Shown: positions 22,482-34,320 of the stretch, piece by piece
Numbering within the stretch: position 1 is the first letter of the stretch
How the letters are laid out: every line of letters begins with the position of its first letter
NCBI GenBank assembly: GCA_005408345.1
Contig: SEMN01000146.1
Span: 496,001-560,000, forward strand
Source: Macquaria australasica
Lineage: Eukaryota; Chordata; Actinopteri; Centrarchiformes; Percichthyidae
Length of the DNA: 64,000 nucleotides
Direction: 5' to 3'
Notes under the pieces: generated by a model
The model's database searches: none
Told to the model about the DNA's origin: nothing
What the model saw: only the letters and a program-made list of their open reading frames with translations
Translations under genes and position numbers: made by a program

Positions 22482-23182
22482 CGGTCCACCACTTTGGTCC
22501 AGATTGAAATATCTCAACAACTATTGGATGGATTGTCATGAAATTGGATACAGCTACCCCTGGTGCCCAGGGGATGAATCCTAATAACTTTGGTAATTCA
22601 TTGACTTTTCCTGTAGCACCACCAGCAGGTCACAATTTTCAGGTATCCAGTGAAATATCTCCACATCATCTTGATGGATTGCCACAAAGGTTTGTACAGA
22701 TATTCATGGTTCCTGGATGATGTATCCCAAAGACCTTTGTGATCCCCAGACTTTTCCTCTAGTACCACCATGAGATTGACATTTCTGATTTAAAGTCAAA
22801 TGTCTCAGCAACTCTTGGATGAATTGTCATGGAATTTGGTTCAGACATTCATGTAGCCCTCAGGATGAACTATCTTTTCATTTATCACCATCTTCAGGTC
22901 AACATTTTAATTTGTGCAATACTTGATTTATGACCAAATACCAGCAAAACTATTGACATTCCCATCATCCTCAGCTGCACTTTGTGTTTAGTGCCAATTA
23001 GCAAACTGTAGCATGCTAACATGCTAAACTATGATGTGAACAGGGTTAACATTATACCTGCTAAACATCAGCATGGTAGCATTGTCAGTGTGTGGATGTT
23101 AGCATTCTGACATTAACATTTAGCTCAAAGCACTACGATGCCAAAGTACGGCCTCACAGAGGCACTAGCATGGCTCTAGTCT
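22482..23182 (+). repeat. Full-length teleost dispersed repeat
   Basis: About 700 bases. Begins CCACCACTTTGGTCCAGATT and contains three tandem-like variants of 'caacta(t)ttggatggattgtcatg...aattt'. It continues with the 'gcatgctaacatgctaa' block and ends near 'cctcacagaggcactagcatggct'. Partial copies are at 815-1002 and 28105-28304. It is non-coding, and I recognise it as a high-copy percomorph family. Confidence 0.85.
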
Positions 23183-25403
23183 TGTTTATGAATTTTCAAT
23201 TAAAATGAGAAATGAACCAAAGATCAGTGTATCTCTCTGCCTATTTAAAATTTTGTATCAGTAAAGGGCTGTTTTTCTCAGGAAAATAAGGTCAGAATCA
23301 ACAATAACTACCTGTGCAATACTTTCCAGACACAGAGCGGCTAAATGACAACATATTTCCTGTCACAGGAAATTAGCACCAATAACAAAAAAATCTTTTT
23401 TTGTCATTGTGAAGTTGCAGGAAATTGTGTGACATTCAGTTATTTATGTCTTATTCAACTAGGTAAATGATTTTAGGTTTTCCCCTTTTCTGCCAGTGTT
23501 TTGTACTGCCTCATCTCAACGAACCTACCTCCAGCTCTTTATAAGCATAAATAAGTGTCCAGGTCATACAATACAGAACATGCTCAATTCTCAACATTTT
23601 CCACGTTTCTGATGCTTACCCAGTGACAAAATTTGAATTTTGTTCCTATTAAAATATCCCTCTAAAATAAGAAACATTACCAGTATCCATCAGGTTATAG
23701 CCTTTCTGCAAGTTTACTACACCCTAATGAAGTACACTAATTGACTTTACTCAGTATGTTGGCATCACAGGTCCTGTCTGCTTCCCCCAGCCACTCTGTC
23801 TAATGGGACTGAAGGGTCTTGTTTATAGCAGCCCCATGCTTTTAGAGGCCATTTCCAGAGATGCGACCTGCTCTTTGCGCCGTGTTGTAAAAAGTGTGAA
23901 TGGGAGACTAATAAAGGTGCAACTACAGCAATTGTGTGTGTGTGTGTGTGTGTGTGTGGTGATACCGCTGTTGAGTGGGATTGTATATGTGCATCCTGCA
24001 GCTGAGGAGGTGGGTTTGCTCGGATGCTTTATGATGATGATAATGGATTGTTAGGCCACACTGGAGAGGCACAAGGTAGAGTTTCTGTCTGAGCTGCTGC
24101 TACCTGTCCAAGCAAACGCTGACATATAGTAAGTTTTCAGGTCAGTGGTTCAAGTATGTCTGACAGTAAAGACATAAATAAATAAGAAACTGACTGGGTT
24201 GGTTACTTGAACTCTTTACACTAAATACAATTAGCTTTTATTTATTTGAGCCCCTCAAAACCAGCTTAATGAAGTAGACTCTTTTGAGATGGATGCTTAA
24301 GCTGTATTGATTTTACTTTCAGCTGGAAGAACATAAAGTTGAAATGTAGCCTGTGAGAACATGCCATGGATGGTTGAGAACTGCTGCTGTGGGAGGCCAG
24401 ACAAATTGTGTCATAAGCACAGTCCATTCACAAGGACAATAGAGCATGTGTCACATTTAGAGCTGCTTGTTGTATTCTAAATCAATAGGCAGGAAATAAG
24501 AGTTACTCACGGAGCCTGCCACACAGCCAAGAGGTCTAGAGACCAGAATTTTATGTGAATTACTAGTGATACGTCATGGCACATACATTATAAATGAACA
24601 AGAAAGGTGGAGATAGTAAATATTTAGAGGGTGACATCTAAATTGTAAGAATCAAGCGTTCCTAAGTATGAACTTCAGCCTTACCTCATGCTCTCCCGGG
24701 ATATACACCACAAATACACACATAGATATTACAAGCCCACATTTTTGTGTTTTAACAGAGTCCTTATACACTGTACGAATGTTAGAGGATAATGTTCATT
24801 TTATCAAAATCACTGATGACTTTTCATAATTGAACTACAGTTTTTCAGTTACGGCTTGTATCATGCTGAGATTCTAATTCCTTACTCCAGTGGTTCTCAA
24901 AGTGGAGCCCTTTGGGGGGCATCCTTTAAAAATGAAGAACAGCACATTACATCGTTAACTTGCAGAACTCTCAGATGTGCAGACTGAAAGTCAAATGCAA
25001 ATATAATCCTTAGATTAACTAAAAAGTTTGATATGGTCAGATGGATCATCTAGGGCTCTGAAAGACTTAAAATTGTATGTGTTTAAACCTAAGCTTGGGC
25101 TGGGAGGTGGAAACTCCCAACAGCAAACTGTATTTTCTGGCAAAGACCAAGTTACTGCATTTAAGTCATAAGGAGTGGACTATTTTGCAGCCCCACTTAG
25201 TGAATTAAGCTGATGAAATGGAGGCATTTTATTTTACATAACGAGGCTAAAAGTCTAAAGGCTTGCTAACAGCCCATAGAGGCTGCAATATCCACTGCAC
25301 CCCCAACATAAAACTGCGAGATGGAACCAACAACATGCTAACAATTTAGCCATTCAGATTAGTAGTTTAAAGTATGTCCTAACAGAGAGGCCAAGGGATC
25401 ATT
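23183..25403. other. Intergenic spacer, no gene recognised
   Basis: AT-rich spacer with only a GT tract (23933-23958) and short non-coding ORFs. Confidence 0.55.
23933..23958. repeat. (GT)n microsatellite
   Basis: About 13 GT units. Confidence 0.92.
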
Positions 25404-25760
25404 AAAGGAATTGTTTGATATTTGGGAAATGCGCTTATTCGTTTTCTTGTCAAGGGTTAGATGAGAAGATCATTACCGCTTTCATGTCTTGGCATTAAGT
25501 AGTGGAGCTGGAGCCAGGGGGCGATTAGCCTAGCTTAACATAAAGACTGGAAGCAGGGGGAAACATCAGCTAGCCTGGCTCTGTCCAAAGTTCAAAAATA
25601 TGCCTGCCAACACCTCTAAAGCTCACTAATTAACATGTATCTTCTTTTATTAATCCTGTACATAAATAGACATGTAAAAACAACAAGTTGTGATTTCTAT
25701 GTCGTGTTACGTGGTGTAACTGTTTCTTGGCGACCAGCGCTATCACCTCCTCGTTCTAGA
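25404..25760 (+). repeat. 'Aaaggaattgtttga' dispersed repeat, copy 1
   Basis: Contains AAAGGAATTGTTTGATATTT, 'agcttaacataaagactggaagcagggggaaac', 'agctagcctggctctgtcc' and 'cacctctaaagctcactaattaacatg'. The same blocks in the same order occur at 38048-38395, and the last part at 60045-60290. Confidence 0.85.
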
Positions 25761-26204
25761 TTCGTACTGGCTCCAGCTCCGAGTGGTATCAATCATCTCA
25801 TCTATCTCTTGGCAAGAAATTGAATTGGCATATTTCCCAAAATGTCAAACAAAATTTTTATCCTCTTGGAAGTAGAAATGTGCTTAGCAAACTCTTTGAC
25901 AATTTGCCAGTTAGTCTATATCTTAAGCAGAAAGTTTGGCTGAAATTAGTACTAAAGGAATGCTTATGGGACATCCAAAATGGAGAGGTTTCACCATCTT
26001 GGGAGCATGACTTGTATTTCATTGCAATCTGCTGATTAGATTTCAGTGTTTCTTATTTGTATGTTTGTGTGTTTATGTGTTTTAGTTACACCCACTTGTC
26101 CAGCATGGTGCAAGTCACCACTGAAGATGCACTGTTTTGGTAAAATGGACTTCACTTATTTAGCTCTTTTCAACCTTTATGGATCACAAAGCGAATCAAC
26201 AAAT

Positions 26205-26388
26205 TGGTCTCATTCACACACACATTCGCATACCGATGGCAACAAAGCTGCCATGCAAGGTGCTGGCCTCCATCGGGAGCAACTTAGGGTTCAGTGTCTT
26301 GCCCAAGGACACTTTGACATGTAGACAGGAACTGCCAACCCTGGGATTAATGGACGACCCGCTCTACCTCCTAAGTCATAGCTGCCCT
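26205..26388. repeat. Common teleost dispersed repeat
   Basis: Contains 'tcattcacacacacattcgcataccgatggc', 'caaggtgctgg', 'gggttcagtgtcttgcccaaggacac' and 'gacgacccgctctacctcct'. I recognise this combination from memory as a very frequent fish repeat. Confidence 0.7.
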
Positions 26389-27741
26389 TCCAAGAAGGAT
26401 GCCAGGAAGTTCAAGAGCCTGTTTCATAGCATCTTTACATATTTAAGAATTATTAATTGGGTCTATAAATGCTTGTACCCTGTTTCATAGAAATCTGTAC
26501 TTGTCAAGCTATCTAAAAGTTTAACAGTCTGAAAATCATCTACCCAGGCCCTCAAATGATGCCAAATCCTCTTATATGGTTTTAAGAAAAAAAAGAATTG
26601 GTTCTGAAGTTTACAGTGATACAAACAAAAGGCAGTGGTTGTTAGTGGTTAGTGGTCTCTGTTTTGTATTATTTGCCCCATTGGGCACCACATTAAAAGT
26701 AGTGTGGGAATCTTTACTAGAAGATGCACATTAATGTCCTGTGGTCAGGTTTTAATAAGGACTCAAATGTAATTCTCAGACAGTGAAAATCTCTTGTCTC
26801 TCATTTGGACAGGGGGCCTTTCTGTATTTTTTGTGACTTTCCAAAACTAACAATCCAAAAGTTACAGCCATGCTGGCAGAGCCTCCAAAGTTTTGATCAC
26901 ATTGTCTGTGTACAATCTCTGTAAACAAAACTCCAATCTGCTCATTGGCTGTGGTTTTTCTACATTTTCATGCAGTCAGCCTGTTGTCACAGTGCTGTAC
27001 TTAACACTTAATGATGTTGGTGTTATCGAGCACCGCTATCTGCAGAGTCTCTTTGAACATGAGCACTGATACACTCTGCACAAGGGTGAGCTAAATCCTT
27101 TGTATCCAGTGGGAGATGTGGTGGTACAGAAGAATGACAGCATGTCTTTCCCTTTCTTTCGCTCTTCCTCTCCTTCCTTGTTCTGTTGCCGCCATCCTGT
27201 TGACTGAAGCCTATAATTTGGAATGTGTATAATGGATAAATTAGCTGTCAACCAATAAATCTGTGGGAAGGGAGCCATATAGGTTCTTGCGATCTGACCC
27301 AGGAAACTGTGCTGGGAGAATAGCTGAGCAGAGAGGGACGAGCTGTGGGAGGACCGCAGTGAGTTATGGCTCTGCTGGGCCATAAACAAAACACAAGCAA
27401 AGGGGCCTTTGAAGCTCACAAGACCATGCAAGGGTCAAATACGTAGTTAGAGACATTTATGTCTTTGCCATTCAAAGAGTTGCCTCGCATTTTGTATTCA
27501 TCTGATAGGAAAAAATGTAAGAAGATGAGACAAATTTTGTTTTTCAATGGAGTAGGAAAGTTGGAAAAAGCAAGATTCCACATTAAAAAACTCATTATTG
27601 TGTGCAGAATCTCCAGTCCAAGGTTTCATACAAAAATGTATCATGCTTAGTTTTTGTTGAGGAACAAAACAAAAAAGAAACAAAGTCCTCCCTGTTCCTG
27701 CCAGGCCTCTGTCTTGTTAAGGGGAAGGTTATGTGACACAC
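26389..27741. other. Intergenic spacer, no gene recognised
   Basis: The longest ORF (131 codons, minus strand, 27036-27431) has no recognised domain, no flanking splice or poly(A) logic, and ordinary non-coding composition. I do not call it a gene. Confidence 0.5.
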
Positions 27742-27786
27742 ATTCTAGCTGACAGGATATGGTGACCATATCCTGTCAGCTAGAAT
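27742..27786. repeat. Perfect 45-base palindrome (22-base arms, 1-base spacer)
   Basis: The left arm (27742-27763, beginning ATTCTAGCTGACAGGATATG) is the exact reverse complement of the right arm (27765-27786); the only unpaired base is G at 27764. It lies in the ppp4r2-pdzrn3 spacer, outside any repeat I recognise. Confidence 0.97.
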
Positions 27787-28104
27787 CCAGCCTTCAAGCT
27801 GACTGGATGCTTGCTGGCTTATTGCCTGTCCTGACCTTTTAGTCAAAGTGCAAAGAAATGACTCAAAGACAAAAGCATCAGCAGCCCACAGGCCCGACTA
27901 CAGATAATCACGGTGCCATCATGCACTTGTTTTAGACCACTGTGAAGGTCGCTCTGAGTTAATGGGGAATCTGAACTTTCAAATCATGCTTTCTTCTTTG
28001 ACTTTTAAGTCTGACACCTTATTTTTCTTTTCTCTCTTTCTCAGGAAGGTTCTTAAAAAACAGATCTTGAAGCTGTTTGTTTTATTTGTTATTAGTGTAA
28101 TTTC

Positions 28105-28304
28105 ATCAAATACTTTGGTTTAATACCTGCAAAATTAACGGCATTCCCATCTGCCTAAGTACTGTACTTTGTGTTTAATGCTAAATAACACATTAGCATG
28201 CTAACATGCTAAGAGGGTGAACATGATAAACATTATACCTGCGAAACATCAGCGTGTTAACATTGTCATTGTGCGCATGTTAGCGTGCTGACATGAGCGT
28301 TTAG
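28105..28304 (+). repeat. 3' part of the 22482-23182 repeat family
   Basis: Shares 'atacctgcaaaattaacggcattcccatc', 'tactttgtgtttaatgctaa', 'gcatgctaacatgctaa' and 'aacattatacctgc.aaacatcagc' with the full copy; truncated at both ends. Confidence 0.85.
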
Positions 28305-30171
28305 TCAGCAATCAGTCAAGATGCAGATAAGAGTAATTTACAGTTCTTTACAGAGTTGTGCATAAGTACGCTCACATAGAAAAAGAAATGTTTTGTTTCA
28401 ATATGTTTTCTTTCTCATGCCTTATTTTGTTTTTGGGACCTCTTTGAAAACCATATTTGAGGTAATGTTCTATTCTACAGTACGTAACAATGTTTTAGTT
28501 GTATTTTTATTCACACAAACTAACATTTCTTCACTTCAAAGGGAAAGTGACATTTTCTATAAAACCATAAATCCATTGCTGTTAATATCTAGCAAGGTTA
28601 TCACGGTAATCTTAATACCATCTTAAACCACTGATCAGTCATGCAAGTCAAGGTCACAAATATCCACAAATTAAATTTAGGAAAAAATACACCAATCACT
28701 ATTGGACATATGATTCCAATTAGTAATGAAAGCTGGAAATGTATTGCCTCAAGTGAGAAAGTAATATTTTGCGATATTTCCATTTTATATGCTGAGCTCC
28801 AGTTTTACATCAGCAATATTTTCTTGGGGTGCAGCTTTAAGTTTTATTGTGAAGATCAAAATTTTTTAACGGAATATTCAGAAGTCAGAGACTAAAAAGC
28901 TCTGAGGACATGGCTCCACATCTAAGTACAACCTTTCTGACTGATGTTCAGACATGATGGAGAGTGTGAATATGTGCTTCAGCATTTCTTTCTGTTTACC
29001 CAGCAGCTTGTTCTCTTTAATCCAAGATATGAGATGCGCTAACATAGTCTCAACACCTGCTGAACTTGCTGGAGTGATGTGGTGCCTCCGAGGTTTATCA
29101 CATCAAGTGAAAATATTTTTTTTATAGTTATTATAATTTAGGTCGTGCAAAAATCAGGGACTAGGTTGATTTTTTACCAAGACATGCCACAAAGGGTTCC
29201 CTGAATTGAGTTCCACTGTCATCTGTCACAATGAATATTGTGACTATGACAGTCTACTTTAAAACTACTATAAATATGGCAATGTGAGGGATAATGTCTG
29301 GGCTTGTCGAGCAGGTACGAGCCTTTCAGTGCTTCTCACTCTCCACAGTGAAACAGCATCAGAATCGGCCGGACTCGCAGGCAGCAGAGGAGCTGCCTCC
29401 TTATCAGTTAATGGATGAGTACACTGGAATGTCGGCCTGTTCTCCGCACTGACATTTAAACTGATGAGCCCTGCTCTCCAGCCCAAACACAGGACTGTCA
29501 AATGGGTGGGGAGACGAACACTTTCATCCCAAAGATAATAAAAATACATGGGGGTAGTAAAGCCAAGTATGTGATCGACTAATCTCCCAGAATTCTGTGG
29601 TGGTGGGGGGACATCCCAGAATTGATTGCTAGAGCTTTTTGTTTGCCTTGCATGGCATAATGTTATCTCCCATTAAAAGAGTGTGTACAGAGACTTGTAC
29701 CCAGGCATAAATCACAAGGCTTGGGTTCAGCCAGGCTTAAGGAGAAGTAATCAATTATACTCTACCAGACACAGAGGAAGAGGCTGAGCTTGCACCCCGG
29801 GCTGCTCTCATTATCATAATCACCCCCCTTAAGTGATGCAGAGTCAAACATGGAGACAAGAGATGAATTCATGAACTACCAGGTCTGACAAATCATGCAA
29901 ACTGAAGACAGTACCTTGGCATTCTTAAAAGAATTATAGATTTTGTTTTAAATAATTCACGCACTGACGAGCGTTTGTTGTAGAAATATGAGTTGCATGA
30001 GGGTGCGACATTTTGTGGCAAAAAGTCAAATTCACTAGTAACGGGGAGTACTACTCAGTCTGTGAAAACACTTGCATAATGTCTTGTGTGGCACTAGGAA
30101 AGTCTGAGAAAATTACTGAAGTGACTTCAGATTTTTAATTTGTAGTCTCTACATTTTTGTAATTGCAGTTT
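28305..30171. other. Intergenic spacer, no gene recognised
   Basis: No domain-bearing ORF, no clear repeat. Non-repetitive stretches such as 29700-29860 could be regulatory, but nothing here proves it. Confidence 0.5.
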
Positions 30172-30437
30172 GGAGATTGCAAATCCTAAACCAGAATTAC
30201 AGTCTAGGGGCATGGAGTTTAAAAGACGTGGGTGGTTTCGATACCAGACAGGGAGGGTCTCATGAAAGAGGCTGTCATGGGAAGTGTAGGATTTGTGGTT
30301 TTTGGAGACTGACGCACATTAGGGATATCTCAACCTCTACTGCTTCAATTCTGACCATTCTTTTGAAAATTTGTCTCTTGCAATTCCTCCAATTTTATCA
30401 AAGTGAAATACTAAATTGCTGAAGTGCCCCTTTAAAT
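30172..30437. repeat. Probable percomorph dispersed repeat
   Basis: Includes 'gagattgcaaatcctaaacca' and ends 'gctgaagtgcccctttaaa', a combination I associate with a fish repeat. No second copy in the window. Confidence 0.4.
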
Positions 30438-30478
30438 AGTATGCTCAGAATCTAGATACTATTGTGTTCAAACAATTT

Positions 30479-31092
30479 AAAGCAACATCCATTGATTTTT
30501 TGGCCACTTGGGGCAGCAGAACAAGCTGTAATCACAACATTGATATATTATCCCCGTATAAAATTGATATGACTAACGTGTTGGCAAACAACTGCCTATT
30601 TACACATCCAGCAGACATGGAGCAACATTAGCATTCATTTGGAGTTGCATTTCTGGCCATCCAACAAATGTAAGTCCAATATTCATTCTTCTTTTAGCTC
30701 TGTTTTGGTCTTTACCAACTCTACCAAAACATCTGGCTTTTTAGCTCCTGAATTCTCCACTATGTTCCCCAGCTAGCTGCTAACTGTGTATTTCATTTGG
30801 TGCTGGCCAAGTAGCATATAGAGGGTTAATCAGAGCTTTTTTGGCTGAAAACAGCTGCCTGTATGCTGTTTAAAGCCATGTTCATGATAATGGTGAGAAC
30901 CAAAACAGTAAAGTTGCGGTCTGTAAAAACAAAACAATGAGTTAAAAGATGCTAAAATGCTTCATAGAGCAGAGGAAAAAAGAGTCAGGTTGTAGTTCTA
31001 TGTGGGTTTGTCACTATGACTGACACTTTTCACATATCACACAGTAAATTGACCCTTTGTTAATATAAAAATATTGCTTAGTGCAGCTTTAA
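30479..31092 (+). repeat. About 600-base percomorph dispersed repeat
   Basis: Begins 'aaagcaacatccattgatttttt' and ends 'attgcttagtgcagctttaa'. It contains 'cagcagacatggagcaacattagcattcattt' and 'caccaactctaccaaaacatctgg'-type blocks. Recognised from memory; only one copy here. Confidence 0.6.
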
Positions 31093-32654
31093 GCTCAACT
31101 TTACCTTAATTGAAGCATTGCATTATGGTTAGTGTGTGATTTGAAAAAGATACAGGTCAAACTCCTGAGTTTGAATTTGCAAATGCACTTGAATATCAAT
31201 CAACACACTATATGCATATTAATGTTCCCCTAATTGTTGTTGCCTCATTAAAAAAAGATGTGTTTGATGGAGGTGAGATGACAAAAGTAGTGTATTAGCA
31301 GAGAGTCTGAGCTGCCTTTGTCCTCAGCTCTGAGCTGCTTAATTGAAGGATCATATGGGACTGAGGGTACAAGGTCCCTCTAACAGATGGTAGGAGTCTT
31401 GAGTCAGATAAATAAACCATTAGCCCAGCAAGGAGATATTGCCATGTGAGGGAGCCTCATGCCAGCATCACTGACAACTTGGTTACAACATAAACAACAT
31501 AGTGTATTATGTCGGATATTCGTTATGAACTGATATACCACTTTGTTTGGCTGAGAAAGAGCAATAAAAGATGATGGAGGGCAGCCACCACTGCAAAATC
31601 CATGTGATGGATAAAGACTGTCATGATGACAAGAAAAAACAAAAGATATTCATTTTTGTTGTTAGCCTTCAACCGTCAGATCTGGACAGCAGGGATCTCT
31701 GCTGATTGGACAGTTTTATGTTAATGCCAGTTTGACATGCTGTTGCCCTACTTGGGCTCTGACATGAAACAGACACAGCTAATGGACTTCTTTTTGCCTC
31801 AGGACTTCTGATATCATTGCTACAAGTTGGCAAATTTACATGAAGAGAGTCTGATTCTGTGATGCCATTAAGAATGCACATCCTATATTAAAAATGTATT
31901 CAACAAGAGAGTAAGGGGGACTTTTATTACACAGTGTGAAACGCTACAGTAGTAATGTTAAACAAGCACCAGAGGGAAACAGATTTAAAGTTGGATCAGA
32001 AGTGAATCCAATCCTGTGTTAACATTTATTTTCAAACCTAAAAAATATCCTTGTAGATATTCAATCACATGGACCACCCTCTGATGGATTATTGGACTCT
32101 CAATACTGCTCTATAAAACTGTATGGAATGAAGTTGTCTGGTGTTTTACTTTATGAACAATCTTACTGTATTCATCACAGTGGAATCGGCCATTCATACA
32201 TATTGGTAATTGGAAACAATAGCTGTTGAGGGTATGATCTGGAGAGCACAGGTAGCTTTTGTAAGCACACATTTGCTGATTAAATAGTTAACAGCGGATT
32301 TCATTTTTTTTGTGTCTGCCAACACAGGTGTTACTACTGATTTGCTTGATTAGACCTGTGTGACCTGGAGGCCGGTTGGTGTGTGTCCAGACTGTGTTTC
32401 TTGTTAGAAAGAGTGAAGTTACACCTTTATCATTCTTATTGGCTCATGGAGTTTGCTGATCTCATGCAATTCCAGCAAAGCTACAAAAACATCTACCTGA
32501 GCTTAGGTCTAAGTAGCCAAAATAAGTGAAAACATATGTGTTAAGCATGTTCTTATGTGTTGTATACAAATAATGTTATTTGTAAGGGATTGTTATTTTT
32601 TTATGAGCAAATAAAATCTTGAAAGATATGACACTTTTACGGTACTGTGTTACA
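31093..32654. other. Intergenic spacer, no gene recognised
   Basis: No coding or repeat signal that I can support. Confidence 0.5.
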
Positions 32655-33088
32655 CTAAAGGCATATACACACTGGGGGCGTTTTTTTCGTACAATCGCAC
32701 GTCAGTATAATTTTATAACTGTTGTTTTTGTCATAAGTATTTTCACACAGAACGTGAATATTATGCTGTGAAAAACCAACATAATTTTTTTCCAGAACAA
32801 GGCCAATTTTTCTGAGCTTTCACACAGCGAATAAAGGCATCAACCAAGCACGTTGTGCAGAACAGACATCACGTCTCAACTCTGACAATGGGGACCTACA
32901 GACCTTTCAGTGTTGTATATCTTTTTGTAGAAAAGAAAAATATAGATTCGCGAATATATCTATCTATCTATCTATCGCAAATTCGCATCGCTGCTGGTAT
33001 GAATATGTTTGATGCGAAATATTCGCAGGCGAATATTTTGCATTTTGAGTTGTTTATTCATCACGTCCCCAGTGTGTAAAGGCCTTAA
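32655..33088. mobile_element. MITE with inverted ends
   Basis: Left end AAAGGCATATACACACTGGG; reverse complement of the right end AAGGCCTTTACACACTGGGG. The interior holds 'ttcgcgaatatatc' and 'gcgaatattttgcat' motifs and a (TATC)n tract near 32957. No transposase. Confidence 0.75.
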
Positions 33089-33419
33089 ATGTGCAAATTT
33101 GTTAATAAATGCATGTTAAAGTCATGAGTATTAATTGAGACAGAGTCAAAGAATAAGGATGAGAGTAAAAGGAGCCTGACAGGGATTTCTGCGCCCAAAC
33201 AATAGGCTACATTCTTTCAGAAGAAGTTCCAGGCTGCAAACAGTGTTTCTCTTAGACGAAAACATTTCAGACTCCTGCAGTAAAAAATCTAGCACAACAG
33301 TGCCTGTTATTAGTCTCTATGTAAAATACACCTCGTGACATTATGTGCAGGGCTCATTTGGATTCTTCTTTCCCTTGTGTGGTTATATCGATCCAACAAC
33401 TCTTACAAATGACGAATTC

Positions 33420-34320
33420 CAACAACATTTGAAAGCTCATCATATATAAAACAATAATTTATTATTTCTCTCATTTTACAAGACATCAAATTGTGTGGCT
33501 AACTAAGGATTTGTTAAGCTGTTACTCTGTTCAATACATGAAACCCTAAGAAAGCAAAAGCGACTACAAGGTGTACTTTAACAAACACAGGCATTTAAAT
33601 TTCAATGCGAGAAACATCTTTATCTAAAGATACGTACATACACAATGATATCATGTTATGATGTTCTCTACATATTGTGACAGATGGTACACCGCTGGTG
33701 GTATTAACTTTGGGAAATCAGCACCATTAGAGAGAAATTAAATCTAAAAAAGTGGATTTGTTACAAAAACTTTATTTTTTAATTTACAAAAGTCCTTTTG
33801 AAGAGGATTACTTGTTCTACCTTGCAGGAAAATAGCATTGTTTCCATAAAAGCATTAAGTATGCATAACAGTAAAATACTGATAAGAGATATATAGTAAG
33901 AACAAAATAATGTAAAATAGTGTTAATGCTGGCTGTTTATGTATGGCACACAGTCTTTACACACTTTCAAAACCTTTCAAAAAAGTCAAATATTGTGTTT
34001 TTGTTTCCAAAATTATTCAAAAGAGCAAGCACAAAGGTAGAAAAGGTAATTGAAAGAATTTGAAAAAAGTTTCCAAAATCATCGTCATAGCCATGTCCCA
34101 TTCATGTCAAGACCAACCATCATTTAAAAGGACCTTCTCTTCACCGCAGCGGTGGAAAATGTTCATCCAGGAAAGGCTTTCCTTATTCACTATTTACAAA
34201 ATGTTGCCACATTGAACGAGGCAGAAATCTCTACCCCAACTGGTAGTGTCCTATGTACAGTCCATAACACTCCAGTCCGTCCTCCTCTGGCTGGCCTGCC
34301 ACCTGAACTCAGGGCAGGAC
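33420..34320 (-). other. pdzrn3: Presumed pdzrn3 3' UTR
   Basis: Non-coding DNA directly after the pdzrn3 stop on the minus strand. Minus-strand AATAAA hexamers are at 33771-33776 (about 545 bases after the stop) and 33458-33463 (about 860 bases after). No dispersed repeat is recognised, which suits a conserved 3' UTR. Confidence 0.5.
33771..33776 (-). terminator. pdzrn3: Candidate pdzrn3 poly(A) signal
   Basis: AATAAA on the minus strand, the first after the stop. An alternative is 33458-33463. No transcript data. Confidence 0.4.

Noticed and set aside
27036..27431. 131-codon minus-strand ORF in the intergenic spacer
   Set aside because: No domain, no splice or poly(A) context, no similarity I can name.
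27742..27786. microRNA precursor reading of the palindrome
   Set aside because: A one-base loop and 22-base perfect stem do not fit a normal pre-miRNA hairpin.
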